Shown: positions 36,377 to 44,160 of the stretch, piece after piece
How positions within the stretch are numbered: the first letter of the stretch is position 1
How the letters are laid out: each line of letters starts with the position of its first letter
Assembly: GCA_004294135.1 (NCBI GenBank)
Contig: RDZY01000031.1
Span: 1-64,000 of the forward strand
Source: Sphingobacteriia bacterium
Lineage (GTDB): Bacteria; Bacteroidota; Bacteroidia; Chitinophagales; Chitinophagaceae
DNA: 64,000 nt
Direction of reading: 5' to 3'
The notes under the pieces: generated by a model
What the model was told of the DNA's origin: nothing
Databases searched by the model: none
The model's input: only the letters and a program-made list of their open reading frames with translations
Program-made: the position numbers and the translations under genes

Positions 36377-37033
36377 ATGAATAAGAAGTTATTGGGGTAT
36401 GTAGGATTTTCTCTTGTTTTAGTACTTTCTTTCTATTTTTTTCTGTTTAAGGGGACCGATAAATGGAAAAAAAAACTATCGGTAATCAGTTATGTTAAAC
36501 CATTTCAATTCACTACACAAGATGGGCTTCCATTTACCGATCGTGATATGCTGGGTAAAGTAGTAGTGGTAGAATATTTCTTTACAACTTGCAAAGGTAT
36601 TTGCCCCAAAATGAATAACAATATGAGACTGGTTTATGAGGCTTTTAAAAACCAGCCTGACTTTATGATTTTGGCTCATACCTGTAATCCAGAAACAGAT
36701 TCTGTGGCTACTTTAAAAAAATACAGCGACTCACTAAAAATAAATTCCCAAAAATGGGTTATGGTCACAGGTAGAAAAGACAGTCTTTACCGAATGGCTA
36801 GAAGTGCTTATTTACTGGACGACCCAAAAAATAGTGTAGATAAAATTGAAGACCAATTTATTCATACCCAGTTTTTTGCATTGGTAGATAGAGAAGGAAA
36901 AATACGTTCTCAGATTTACGATGGTTTAAAAAAAGGGGAATTGGAAAAATTAAAAAAAGATATCAAAGAGTTGCTTTCAGAAAAGTCATCCAGTAATAAT
37001 TTTGTGAATGGTATTTTCAATAATAATCCTTAA
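36377..37033 (+). CDS. SCO1/SenC-family copper chaperone-like protein
   Basis: A 218-residue membrane-anchored thioredoxin-fold protein. It has an N-terminal segment (LLGYVGFSLVLVLSFYFFLF) then the SCO motif TCKGICPKMN, with the CxxxC pair that binds copper. The distal His is in HTQFFALVDREGKI. Such proteins help to insert copper into cytochrome oxidase or protect against redox stress. It starts a plus-strand operon with the Fur-family regulator four bases later, which suggests metal-responsive expression. Confidence 0.9.
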   Translation: MNKKLLGYVGFSLVLVLSFYFFLFKGTDKWKKKLSVISYVKPFQFTTQDGLPFTDRDMLGKVVVVEYFFTTCKGICPKMNNNMRLVYEAFKNQPDFMILAHTCNPETDSVATLKKYSDSLKINSQKWVMVTGRKDSLYRMARSAYLLDDPKNSVDKIEDQFIHTQFFALVDREGKIRSQIYDGLKKGELEKLKKDIKELLSEKSSSNNFVNGIFNNNP

Positions 37034-37036
37034 TTC

Positions 37037-37462
37037 ATGCACACAAAGCTTTCCATAATAGACACTTTAAAAAAACATCAACTGAGTGTAACAGATGCGA
37101 GAAAAAATATTCTTTCATTGTTTTCCGAATCGGGAAATGCCCTTGCACATGCCAATATAGAAAAGCAAAGCAGTGCTGAATTTGATCGTGTTACCATATA
37201 TAGAACTTTACAGACTTTTGTAGAAAAAGGGATTATACATACCATACCATCATCGGATAATTCAGTAAAGTATGCACTTTGCAAAGACGAATGTGCTGCT
37301 GGTCACCACCATGATGATCATATTCATTTTATTTGCGACTTCTGTGGTATTACTTATTGCTTAGATCAAATTACGGTTCCAAAAATAAAATTACCCAATG
37401 GGTTTAAAGCCACACAAACTGATCTTATTGTGAGCGGAACCTGTAATAAATGTGAGCAATGA
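37037..37462 (+). CDS. Fur-family metal-responsive repressor
   Basis: A 141-residue winged-helix regulator. The recognition helix region is FDRVTIYRTLQTFVEKGIIH. A His-rich sensing site (AAGHHHDDHIHFIC) and two structural pairs (CDFC and CNKC) are visible. Whether it senses zinc, iron or another metal cannot be told from sequence. The neighbours MerC and SCO suggest zinc or copper-linked homeostasis. Its stop overlaps the next gene by four bases (ATGA). A matching palindrome sits in the merC promoter. Confidence 0.9.
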   Translation: MHTKLSIIDTLKKHQLSVTDARKNILSLFSESGNALAHANIEKQSSAEFDRVTIYRTLQTFVEKGIIHTIPSSDNSVKYALCKDECAAGHHHDDHIHFICDFCGITYCLDQITVPKIKLPNGFKATQTDLIVSGTCNKCEQ

Positions 37463-38436
37463 TTTTAGTAACAGGCGGCACAGGCTTAGTGGGTTCCGAA
37501 CTACTACTACAACTTTTGTTAAAGGGTAAACCAGTTCGAGCTATTTATAGAAATACCATCCCCTTAATTCCTGGAACAGAAAATATAGAGTGGGTTAAAG
37601 CCGATATTTTAGATATTCTTGCGCTCGAAGAAGCTATGCAAGGAATTCAGCAAGTTTACCATTGTGCGGCAATTGTGTCTTTCAATCCTACAAAGAAAGC
37701 ACTTATGGAGAAAACCAATATTGAAGGAACAGCCAATATTGTAAATGCATGTATTAATACTGGTGTGGCCAAGCTATTATTTGTAAGCTCCGTTTCAGCT
37801 TTAGGGCGAATAAGAATAGATAAACTTATAGACGAGACCATGAACTGGAGCCCCGAGACCAGTAACAGTGAATATGGCAGAACAAAATATATGGCAGAAC
37901 TAGAAGTTTGGCGTGGAATGAGTGAGGGGCTTTCTGTTGCCGTTGTGAATCCCGTAATTATTTTAGGTTCAGGAGATTGGGAAAGCGGATCATCTGGTAT
38001 ATTTAAATCAGCCTACCATGAATTTCCTTGGTATACCGAAGGCATGAGTGGCTTTGTAGATGTTAAAGATGTAGTAAAAGCCATGGAGCTGATTATGGAT
38101 TCTGATTTAAATGGTGAAAGATTCGTTCTCAGCGGCCATAATGCATTTTTCAAAGATGTATTTACACAGATAGCAATTGCTTTTAATAAAAAACCTCCTT
38201 TTAAAAAAGTGACTCAGTTTTTAACCGCTATTGTTTGGCGAGTGGAAGCTGTAAAAGCTTTTTTTAGCAAGAAGGACCCATTGCTGACCAAAGAAACGGC
38301 TAAAACCGCACATACCAAAGTGAGTTTTAATAATGCCAAATTACTTGCACACTTTAAGGATTTCTCCTATACACCATTAGCTATTTCTATTGAAAGAGTT
38401 TGTAAAGAGTTGAGAAAAAAATATAACTTAGGGTAA
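37459..38436 (+). CDS. NAD-dependent epimerase/dehydratase-like protein
   Basis: A 325-residue extended short-chain dehydrogenase. The Rossmann motif VTGGTGLVGSELL is at the N-terminus, the catalytic YGRTK Tyr-Lys pair is present, and NPVIILGSGDW lies in the substrate region. It resembles the dihydroflavonol-reductase / NAD(P)-binding oxidoreductase group. The substrate is unknown. The start overlaps the Fur-family gene's stop (ATGA), which shows translational coupling although the functional link is unclear. Confidence 0.87.
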   Translation: MILVTGGTGLVGSELLLQLLLKGKPVRAIYRNTIPLIPGTENIEWVKADILDILALEEAMQGIQQVYHCAAIVSFNPTKKALMEKTNIEGTANIVNACINTGVAKLLFVSSVSALGRIRIDKLIDETMNWSPETSNSEYGRTKYMAELEVWRGMSEGLSVAVVNPVIILGSGDWESGSSGIFKSAYHEFPWYTEGMSGFVDVKDVVKAMELIMDSDLNGERFVLSGHNAFFKDVFTQIAIAFNKKPPFKKVTQFLTAIVWRVEAVKAFFSKKDPLLTKETAKTAHTKVSFNNAKLLAHFKDFSYTPLAISIERVCKELRKKYNLG

Positions 38437-38445
38437 TTTATCTTC

Positions 38446-38781
38446 TTGAAATTACTCCTCGCCATATTAGTTTCCTTATTGCTTTACGCTCCTTCTGTAA
38501 GCCAGCTACTTCGCCTTGCAGACTGCTCCGCCCAAATATTGGCGAATACAACTCCTATTCTTTGCAATTGTAGTAACGTGAAATCTATTTTTGAAATACC
38601 AATTTCTGGAAAACAAACACAAAAAGAAATTAGTCTAAATACTGTTTGGAAATATACTATCACAGAAATAACTAATCAGATAGCGTCAACATCGAAATTA
38701 ATCAACAATACATTTCCTTCTGCTGCTATATTGAGGCCAATTAAAAGCATATCCTTTATTTTTCATCCTCCCATTGTTTAG
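38446..38781 (+). CDS. Small exported hypothetical protein
   Basis: A 111-residue protein with a strong N-terminal signal-like segment (LLLAILVSLLLYAPSVSQLL) followed by paired cysteines (DCSAQ and LCNCSN). No ATG is available. The frame starts with TTG at 38446, ten bases after the epimerase stop. I recognise no family. Cysteines after a signal peptide in a metal-linked operon would fit a small periplasmic metal- or redox-related protein, but this is inference. Confidence 0.5.
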   Translation: MKLLLAILVSLLLYAPSVSQLLRLADCSAQILANTTPILCNCSNVKSIFEIPISGKQTQKEISLNTVWKYTITEITNQIASTSKLINNTFPSAAILRPIKSISFIFHPPIV

Positions 38782-38894
38782 AAACTCAGAAATTCTTCTA
38801 GTTTTTAAATCATTAAATAAGCCATAACAGTTTTTCTAAGCAACCAAAATGTTGATTATTGAATTCTGTTGGGTCAAAAACCAAAAAAAAATAT

Positions 38895-39473
38895 ATGAAC
38901 TATAAATTATTATATACTTTACTATTTATGTACAATACGATTACGCCTTCACTATCAGCTCAGGTATTCACTCCTGTGCAAAATACTGAAATAAAAATAG
39001 AGGGAAAACAGCCCATGCTTTTAGGTCACTGTTCAATAGATGCATTTCTAAAAACACCTTATAACAGTTGGTTTACTACTAACTATAAAAATTATTCGGT
39101 AGATAGTTTAGCCATTATTGAGCTTAAGCCCTTACTAAAGAAAAAGAAAATTGATTTGTTCATGGGTACTTGGTGTGGAGATAGTAAAAGAGAAGTTCCA
39201 ATTATGATTAAAATTCTTGAAGCCGCTGGCTTTGATACCTCATTGCTTTCAATTGTATGTGTTAGCAACCAAACAGATCAATATAAAAAAAGCCCCCAAG
39301 GCGAAGAAATAGGTCAAAATATCTTACGTGTTCCTACGCTAATAATTTACCATAAAAGAAAAGAAATAGGTAGGATTATTGAATCCCCAATTGTATCTAT
39401 TGAAAGAGACCTGATACGGATACTTAAACAGGATGGCTATATTCCGAATTATGCAAATTTAAAGTCAGATTAA
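38895..39473 (+). CDS. Exported thioredoxin-like protein with CGDS active site
   Basis: A 192-residue protein with a signal peptide (LLYTLLFMYNTITPSLSAQ) and a thioredoxin-like domain. The active-site loop reads MGTWCGDSKREVP, so the second Cys of CxxC is Ser. It keeps the strands and the cis-Pro region (RVPTLIIYHKRKEIGRI). Monocysteine sites act by mixed disulfides rather than full dithiol exchange. Start at ATG 38895; the longer frame is less likely. It is 113 bases after the small exported gene, possibly the same operon. Confidence 0.8.
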   Translation: MNYKLLYTLLFMYNTITPSLSAQVFTPVQNTEIKIEGKQPMLLGHCSIDAFLKTPYNSWFTTNYKNYSVDSLAIIELKPLLKKKKIDLFMGTWCGDSKREVPIMIKILEAAGFDTSLLSIVCVSNQTDQYKKSPQGEEIGQNILRVPTLIIYHKRKEIGRIIESPIVSIERDLIRILKQDGYIPNYANLKSD

Positions 39474-39540
39474 ATCGGAAACAGTTAGAATTATAGCGTT
39501 ACTTACTAGCCAAAATAAATAATTAATCGAAACAAACTTA

Positions 39541-39677
39541 GAAGCTGTTTGAGTTAATTATTTGATATCCCTTATGTTATTTTTGGGGCTGCAACTGCGT
39601 TGAATTTTTCGCCTTAGGCGTTTAGACTAGGGCTACATATCCATAATCTATTCTAAACAAATAACTCAAACAGCTTC
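39541..39677. mobile_element. MITE-like element with 16-base terminal inverted repeats
   Basis: The ends are GAAGCTGTTTGAGTTA and its exact complement (39541-39556 and 39662-39677). The total length is 137 bases with no coding capacity. TTA occurs on both sides (39538-39540 and 39678-39680), consistent with a three-base target duplication. The right copy of TTA is the stop codon (TAA on the minus strand) of lpxD. The centre includes a small CGCCTTAGGCG hairpin. The size, ends and duplication suggest a non-autonomous relative of an IS5-like element, which is inference. Confidence 0.7.
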
Positions 39678-40625
39678 TTAAGATTCCATCATTTTTTTCC
39701 AAAGTTCGGGAATTCGTTTAATCCAAACGAGTTCCCGTCTTTTTTCACCCGCTAATTCAGCAGGAAAGCCGAGATAGGTTTTTCCGCCTTCTAGGGAATG
39801 GGTTACCCCACTTTGTCCCATTACAACCGCATTTGCACCAATAGTGATTGTTTTATTTACGCCAACCTGACCCCATAGGGTAACGCCATCTTCTAAAATA
39901 GTTCCTCCAGCAATGCCTACTTGTGCCGCCAAGAGACAATTTTTACCAATGGTAACATCGTGGCCGATATGCACCATATTATCAATCTTGGTTCCAGCTC
40001 CAATTCTTGTCTCCGCTGTAACACCCCTATCAATTGTACAACCAGCTCCAATTTCTACCGAATTTTCTAATACCACATTTCCACAACTCAGCATTTTCTT
40101 ATACCAGTGTTCACGATTTTTTTTAGTATTATAATAAAAAGCATCGCCCCCTATTACAGTTCCCGATTGTATAATTACATCATTTCCAATAACGGTAGAA
40201 TCAAGTATTGTAACGTTCGGATATATTATACAGTTATTCCCAATCACCACATTTTTTCCAATAAAAACAGCTGGCATAATAATAGTACCTTCTCCAACTA
40301 TTAGGGTATCACTTATTTGTTTTTCAGTAGCTAAATACGGTTGAAAATATTTTATAATTGTTAAGTAAGCTTCAAAGGGATCTGCAACAATAAAAATTGT
40401 TTTTCCTGCAGGTATAATAACTTCTTTGGTATTGATGATGATAAAATCGGCGGGACTATTTAAACAAGTATTATAGTACTTAGGATGATCAACAAAAACC
40501 AAATCACCGGGCTCTACTTTATGAATTTCGTTAATTCCTTTGATCATTGAATTGGCATTACCAACAATTTCTGCTTGGATTAATTCGGCAATCCACTTTG
40601 TTGAAACGGGCGACGGAAACTTCAT
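39678..40625 (-). CDS. lpxD: UDP-3-O-acylglucosamine N-acyltransferase
   Basis: A 315-residue left-handed beta-helix acyltransferase of lipid A synthesis that adds the N-linked hydroxyacyl chain. An N-terminal LpxD-type domain precedes many hexapeptide repeats (about residues 100-270). The catalytic His region is NMVHIGHDVTIGKN, followed by LAAQVGIAGGT. Start at ATG 40625 (MKFPSPVSTKWIAELI) rather than a frame 15 codons longer. Its stop codon is the TTA target duplication of the MITE. This may be one of two LpxD-like genes, as Bacteroidota often have paralogues. Confidence 0.88.
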   Translation of the reverse strand: MKFPSPVSTKWIAELIQAEIVGNANSMIKGINEIHKVEPGDLVFVDHPKYYNTCLNSPADFIIINTKEVIIPAGKTIFIVADPFEAYLTIIKYFQPYLATEKQISDTLIVGEGTIIMPAVFIGKNVVIGNNCIIYPNVTILDSTVIGNDVIIQSGTVIGGDAFYYNTKKNREHWYKKMLSCGNVVLENSVEIGAGCTIDRGVTAETRIGAGTKIDNMVHIGHDVTIGKNCLLAAQVGIAGGTILEDGVTLWGQVGVNKTITIGANAVVMGQSGVTHSLEGGKTYLGFPAELAGEKRRELVWIKRIPELWKKMMES

Positions 40626-40933
40626 TTGATTGATTTTTAAGCAAATAAAGGTAGTATTCATGCCCTTCACTAAAATATTTTTTTAAGTGGTTGATGTTTT
40701 AACCAGAGAAATTATTGTGTGGGTTGGAGTATTTAAAAAACACCAATCAGAAATTCATTTTAAAAAAATTATCTGATACAACCCTTTGTTAATAATGGTT
40801 TCAGCAATTAAATAAAATTTAAATCTCACTTTAATAGAAATAAAATACTAAATTTTAGTGCCATATCTACCCATATTATTCTGTTATATTAACAACCTGC
40901 ACGAAAATGTTAATAAATTTGTCTAAAAAAATT

Positions 40934-40964
40934 TTTGCATTAGATGAAAGTCTATTTAATATTG
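40934..40964 (+). promoter_or_regulatory. Bacteroidota-type promoter upstream of lysS
   Basis: TTTG (40934-40937), exactly 19 bases, then TAATATTG (40957-40964), one mismatch to TAnnTTTG. Transcription should begin near 40970, which puts the hairpin at 41013-41039 inside the transcript and makes an untranslated leader of about 90 bases before lysS. Confidence 0.65.
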
Positions 40965-41012
40965 TGATAGGAAACTCGTTTTCCAGTACTTACTAACCCA
41001 TACATATACAAG

Positions 41013-41039
41013 GTCTCGCAATTGCGAGACTTTTGTTTT
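41013..41039 (+). terminator. Terminator-like hairpin in the lysS leader
   Basis: GTCTCGC and GCGAGAC with loop AATT form a perfect 18-base palindrome (41013-41030), followed by TTTTGTTTT (41031-41039). It lies 22 bases before the lysS ATG and downstream of a good promoter, so it is either an attenuator of lysS or the end of a short RNA of about 70 bases. Confidence 0.7.
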
Positions 41040-41061
41040 CAGAGAGGCACAACAAAAAAAT

Positions 41062-42588
41062 ATGAGCACGACAAATTTTTCAGAACAAGAATTAATTAGG
41101 AGAGAGAAACTTGCAAAAATTCAAACAGCAGGCATAGATCCATTTCCTGCGGCACTATATCCTGTGAATATATATTCTGTTGATATAAAAAACAAATACA
41201 CGGAAGAACTAAAAGAAAAATTCACCAATCTTTGTGTTGCTGGTAGAGTCATGAGTATCAATGATAAAGGCAAAGTTTTTTTTATTAAAATTCAAGACTG
41301 CAAAGGCATAATTCAATTGTATGTAAAACGAGATGAAATTTGTCCCTTAGAAGATAAATCATTTTGGGATAATATTATTAAACACGGACTCGACCTTGGC
41401 GATATCATCGGTTGTACTGGTTACGCATTTATTACAAAAACAGGGGAGACATCTGTACACGCCGAAACCATCACACTTTTAACCAAGTCATTAAAGCCAC
41501 TTCCAGTTGTAAAGCGAGATGAGGAAGGTAATATTTTTGATGCAGTAACCGACCCTGAATTCAGGTACCGCCAGCGATATGCTGACCTGATTATTAATCC
41601 AAGTGTGAAGGAAACTTTTGTTAAACGAACTATTATTATCAATACCATACGCGAGTTCTTAAATGCTCAAGGTGCACTTGAAGTAGATACGCCTGTTTTA
41701 CAGTCCATCCCTGGCGGAGCCGCTGCAAGACCATTTACTACCCATCACAATGCATTGGACGTTCCTTTCTATTTAAGAATTGCCAATGAGCTTTATTTAA
41801 AGCGTTTGATTGTTGGTGGATTTGATTGGGTATATGAGTTTAGTAGGAATTTTAGAAACGAAGGAATGGATCGTACACACAATCCTGAATTCACAGTTTT
41901 AGAATGGTATACTGCTTATAAAGATTATATCTGGATGATGGAAATTACCGAAACATTAATTGAAAAAATTGCCATTACCTTACATGGTTCCACTGAAGTA
42001 TTACTGGGCGATAAAACAATTAATTTTAAAGCACCTTTCAGAAGAATCAGTATTCACGATGCCATTAAAGAAAACACTGGCATTGATGTGAGCAATTTAG
42101 ATGAATCGGGTTTAAGAACGGTTTGTAAAGATCTTAAAATAGACGTACCTCCAAGCATTGGTAAGGGTAAGTTAATAGATGAAATTTTTGGGGCAACGAG
42201 TGAACATACATATATACAGCCAACATTTATTATTGACTATCCCGTTGAAATGAGCCCGCTTACAAAAAAACATCGTACCAAACCCGGTTTGGTAGAACGT
42301 TTTGAATTAATGGTAAATGGAAAAGAACTCGCCAATGCTTACTCAGAATTAAATGATCCGATTGACCAGCGCGAACGTTTTGAGGAGCAAGTAAAATTAA
42401 TGGAGCGTGGCGATGATGAAGCCATGTTTATTGATTACGACTTTCTCCGTGCCTTAGAATATGGAATGCCTCCTACTGCTGGCATTGGCATTGGTATTGA
42501 TCGTTTGTGCATGATGATGACCAACCAAACATCTATACAGGACGTATTATTATTTCCACAGATGAGACCAGAAAAATTTGAAGAATAG
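41062..42588 (+). CDS. lysS: Lysyl-tRNA synthetase, class II
   Basis: A 508-residue cytoplasmic enzyme that charges tRNA-Lys. An OB-fold anticodon-binding domain (about 55-165) precedes the catalytic core with motif 2 (FRNEGMDRTHNPEFT) and motif 3 (GIGIGIDRLCMMM). The HHNALDVPFYLRIANELYLK region is a family hallmark. Length and ends are normal. It is preceded by a promoter and a terminator-like leader hairpin. Confidence 0.97.
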   Translation: MSTTNFSEQELIRREKLAKIQTAGIDPFPAALYPVNIYSVDIKNKYTEELKEKFTNLCVAGRVMSINDKGKVFFIKIQDCKGIIQLYVKRDEICPLEDKSFWDNIIKHGLDLGDIIGCTGYAFITKTGETSVHAETITLLTKSLKPLPVVKRDEEGNIFDAVTDPEFRYRQRYADLIINPSVKETFVKRTIIINTIREFLNAQGALEVDTPVLQSIPGGAAARPFTTHHNALDVPFYLRIANELYLKRLIVGGFDWVYEFSRNFRNEGMDRTHNPEFTVLEWYTAYKDYIWMMEITETLIEKIAITLHGSTEVLLGDKTINFKAPFRRISIHDAIKENTGIDVSNLDESGLRTVCKDLKIDVPPSIGKGKLIDEIFGATSEHTYIQPTFIIDYPVEMSPLTKKHRTKPGLVERFELMVNGKELANAYSELNDPIDQRERFEEQVKLMERGDDEAMFIDYDFLRALEYGMPPTAGIGIGIDRLCMMMTNQTSIQDVLLFPQMRPEKFEE

Positions 42589-42631
42589 CCTTATTTGAAC
42601 CAATAAAAATTAAACACAAAAATTGCTGCAA

Positions 42632-43456
42632 TTAATCCACAAATAAATCACAGTATAATTGAGCCCCTGGTACCACTGAATATTTATCTAAATCAGTAAT
42701 ACCCTCATTGGCAAGTACTTCCTCATCGGTAAATGTATTACCACTGCAATTGGCAGCGGTTTTAGAGAGTAAATAAAATACACTATCGGCAATAATTTCT
42801 GGGGTTCTGCTCATATTAGCCAAAGCCTCCCCACCCAGTAAATTTCTTACTGCAGCAGTATCTATGGTTGTTTTAGGCCACAATGCATTAGAGGCAATTC
42901 CAGCACTCTTTAATTCTGCTGCCCATCCTAGGGCTAGCATACTCATATTGTATTTGGTAATAGTATATGCAATATGGCTTCCCAACCATTTAGGACTCAT
43001 ACTTATTGGAGGTGAAAGAGTGATAATATGTGGATTTTTACCTTTTTTTAAATACGGAATACAGTGTTTTACTACTAAAAAAGTTCCACGTACATTAATT
43101 TGTTGCATCAGATCAAAACGCTTTGTTTCTGTATGCTCCGTATTAGTGAGCTGTATGGCAGAAGCATTATTAATAACCACATCAATTCCCCCGAATTTAT
43201 CCACCGCTTGTTGAACAGCTTGTTTAATTTGCTCTTCGTCTCTAATATCAACCTGAACGGCCAAAGCCTTACCACCAGCAGCTTCCACTTCTTCGGCGGC
43301 GGAGTAAATGGTGCCGCCAAGCCGAGGGTCTTCTGATACACTTTTTGCAGCAATAATAATATTAGCTCCTTCACTTGCCAAACGAAGTGCGATGGCTTTT
43401 CCTATGCCTCTACTTGCGCCGGTAATTAAAATAGTTCTGTTGGTAAATAGTGACAT
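42632..43456 (-). CDS. Short-chain dehydrogenase, HSDL2-like
   Basis: A 274-residue short-chain dehydrogenase with TGASRGIG, the NNAS box, catalytic Ser in TLSPPISM and the YTITK Tyr-Lys pair. The spacing and the long insertion (SVSEDPRLGGTIYSAAEEVEAAGG) match the HSDL2-type subgroup linked to lipid metabolism. The exact substrate is unknown. It has a -7-like TAAGTTTG (minus strand, 43486-43493) that overlaps the gmk stop codon, so gmk and this gene are packed tightly but may be transcribed separately. It is convergent with lysS. Confidence 0.87.
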   Translation of the reverse strand: MSLFTNRTILITGASRGIGKAIALRLASEGANIIIAAKSVSEDPRLGGTIYSAAEEVEAAGGKALAVQVDIRDEEQIKQAVQQAVDKFGGIDVVINNASAIQLTNTEHTETKRFDLMQQINVRGTFLVVKHCIPYLKKGKNPHIITLSPPISMSPKWLGSHIAYTITKYNMSMLALGWAAELKSAGIASNALWPKTTIDTAAVRNLLGGEALANMSRTPEIIADSVFYLLSKTAANCSGNTFTDEEVLANEGITDLDKYSVVPGAQLYCDLFVD

Positions 43457-43490
43457 ATAAAAATTTAAATTGAATTTAAGTGAAACAAAC

Positions 43491-44066
43491 TTACCAACCG
43501 AGAAAATCTTTGATTAATTTTTCGGTCTCTGCACAAGCCACGGCCAAGTCCTTGTTCAAAATAGTTTTATGAAAGTGATTGCGGAAAGACATTTCATAGC
43601 TGGCCTTGTTTACCCTATTTGCTAGACTTTCAGCTGTTTCCGTCCCCCTGCTCATAAGCCTATTTTTCAACTCTTCAATAGAAGGTGGCTCAATAAATAT
43701 AGAAAGGCAGGTATCTCCAAACTGCTGTTGTAAATGTATTGCACCTTTTACATCAATATCTAAAATAGGGATTTTGCTCAAGTCCCAAATTCTTTGTAAT
43801 TCACTTTTTAAAGTCCCGTAATAACTGCCCTGATATACCATTTCCCACTCTACAAAATCATCTGCTTCTATTTTTTTTCTAAAATCAGATTCACTCAAAA
43901 AGTGATATTGCACTCCATTTTGTTCACCCTCCCTAGGCTTTCTAGTGGCAGCAGAGATAGACAAACTGAGTATGGGATACTTATTTAATAAATATTTAGT
44001 AATGGAAGTTTTGCCCGAACCGGATGGTGCTGCTATAATTATTAGTTTATGAGCCTGATTATTCAT
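43491..44066 (-). CDS. gmk: Guanylate kinase
   Basis: A 191-residue kinase that phosphorylates GMP to GDP. The P-loop APSGSGKTS is at about residues 13-21, the GMP-binding TRKPREGEQNGVQYHF is at about 41-56, and the LID region follows. It is full-length with no extra domain. It is divergent from the multi-PAS kinase gene. Confidence 0.97.
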   Translation of the reverse strand: MNNQAHKLIIIAAPSGSGKTSITKYLLNKYPILSLSISAATRKPREGEQNGVQYHFLSESDFRKKIEADDFVEWEMVYQGSYYGTLKSELQRIWDLSKIPILDIDVKGAIHLQQQFGDTCLSIFIEPPSIEELKNRLMSRGTETAESLANRVNKASYEMSFRNHFHKTILNKDLAVACAETEKLIKDFLGW

Positions 44067-44160
44067 ACCTTAATTTATTGCAAATAAACAGTTAATTTGC
44101 CAAAATTAAATTCCATCCAACTATGAACAGCCATTTATTTATTCTAATCGATTGCCAAAT

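Larger units (their letters stand above)
40626..41061. other. Intergenic region lpxD / lysS
   Basis: A 436-base AT-rich region between divergent genes. The only structure I see is the lysS promoter (40934-40964) and the hairpin (41013-41039), both annotated below. No protein-coding frame or recognised RNA family was found in it. Confidence 0.6.
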
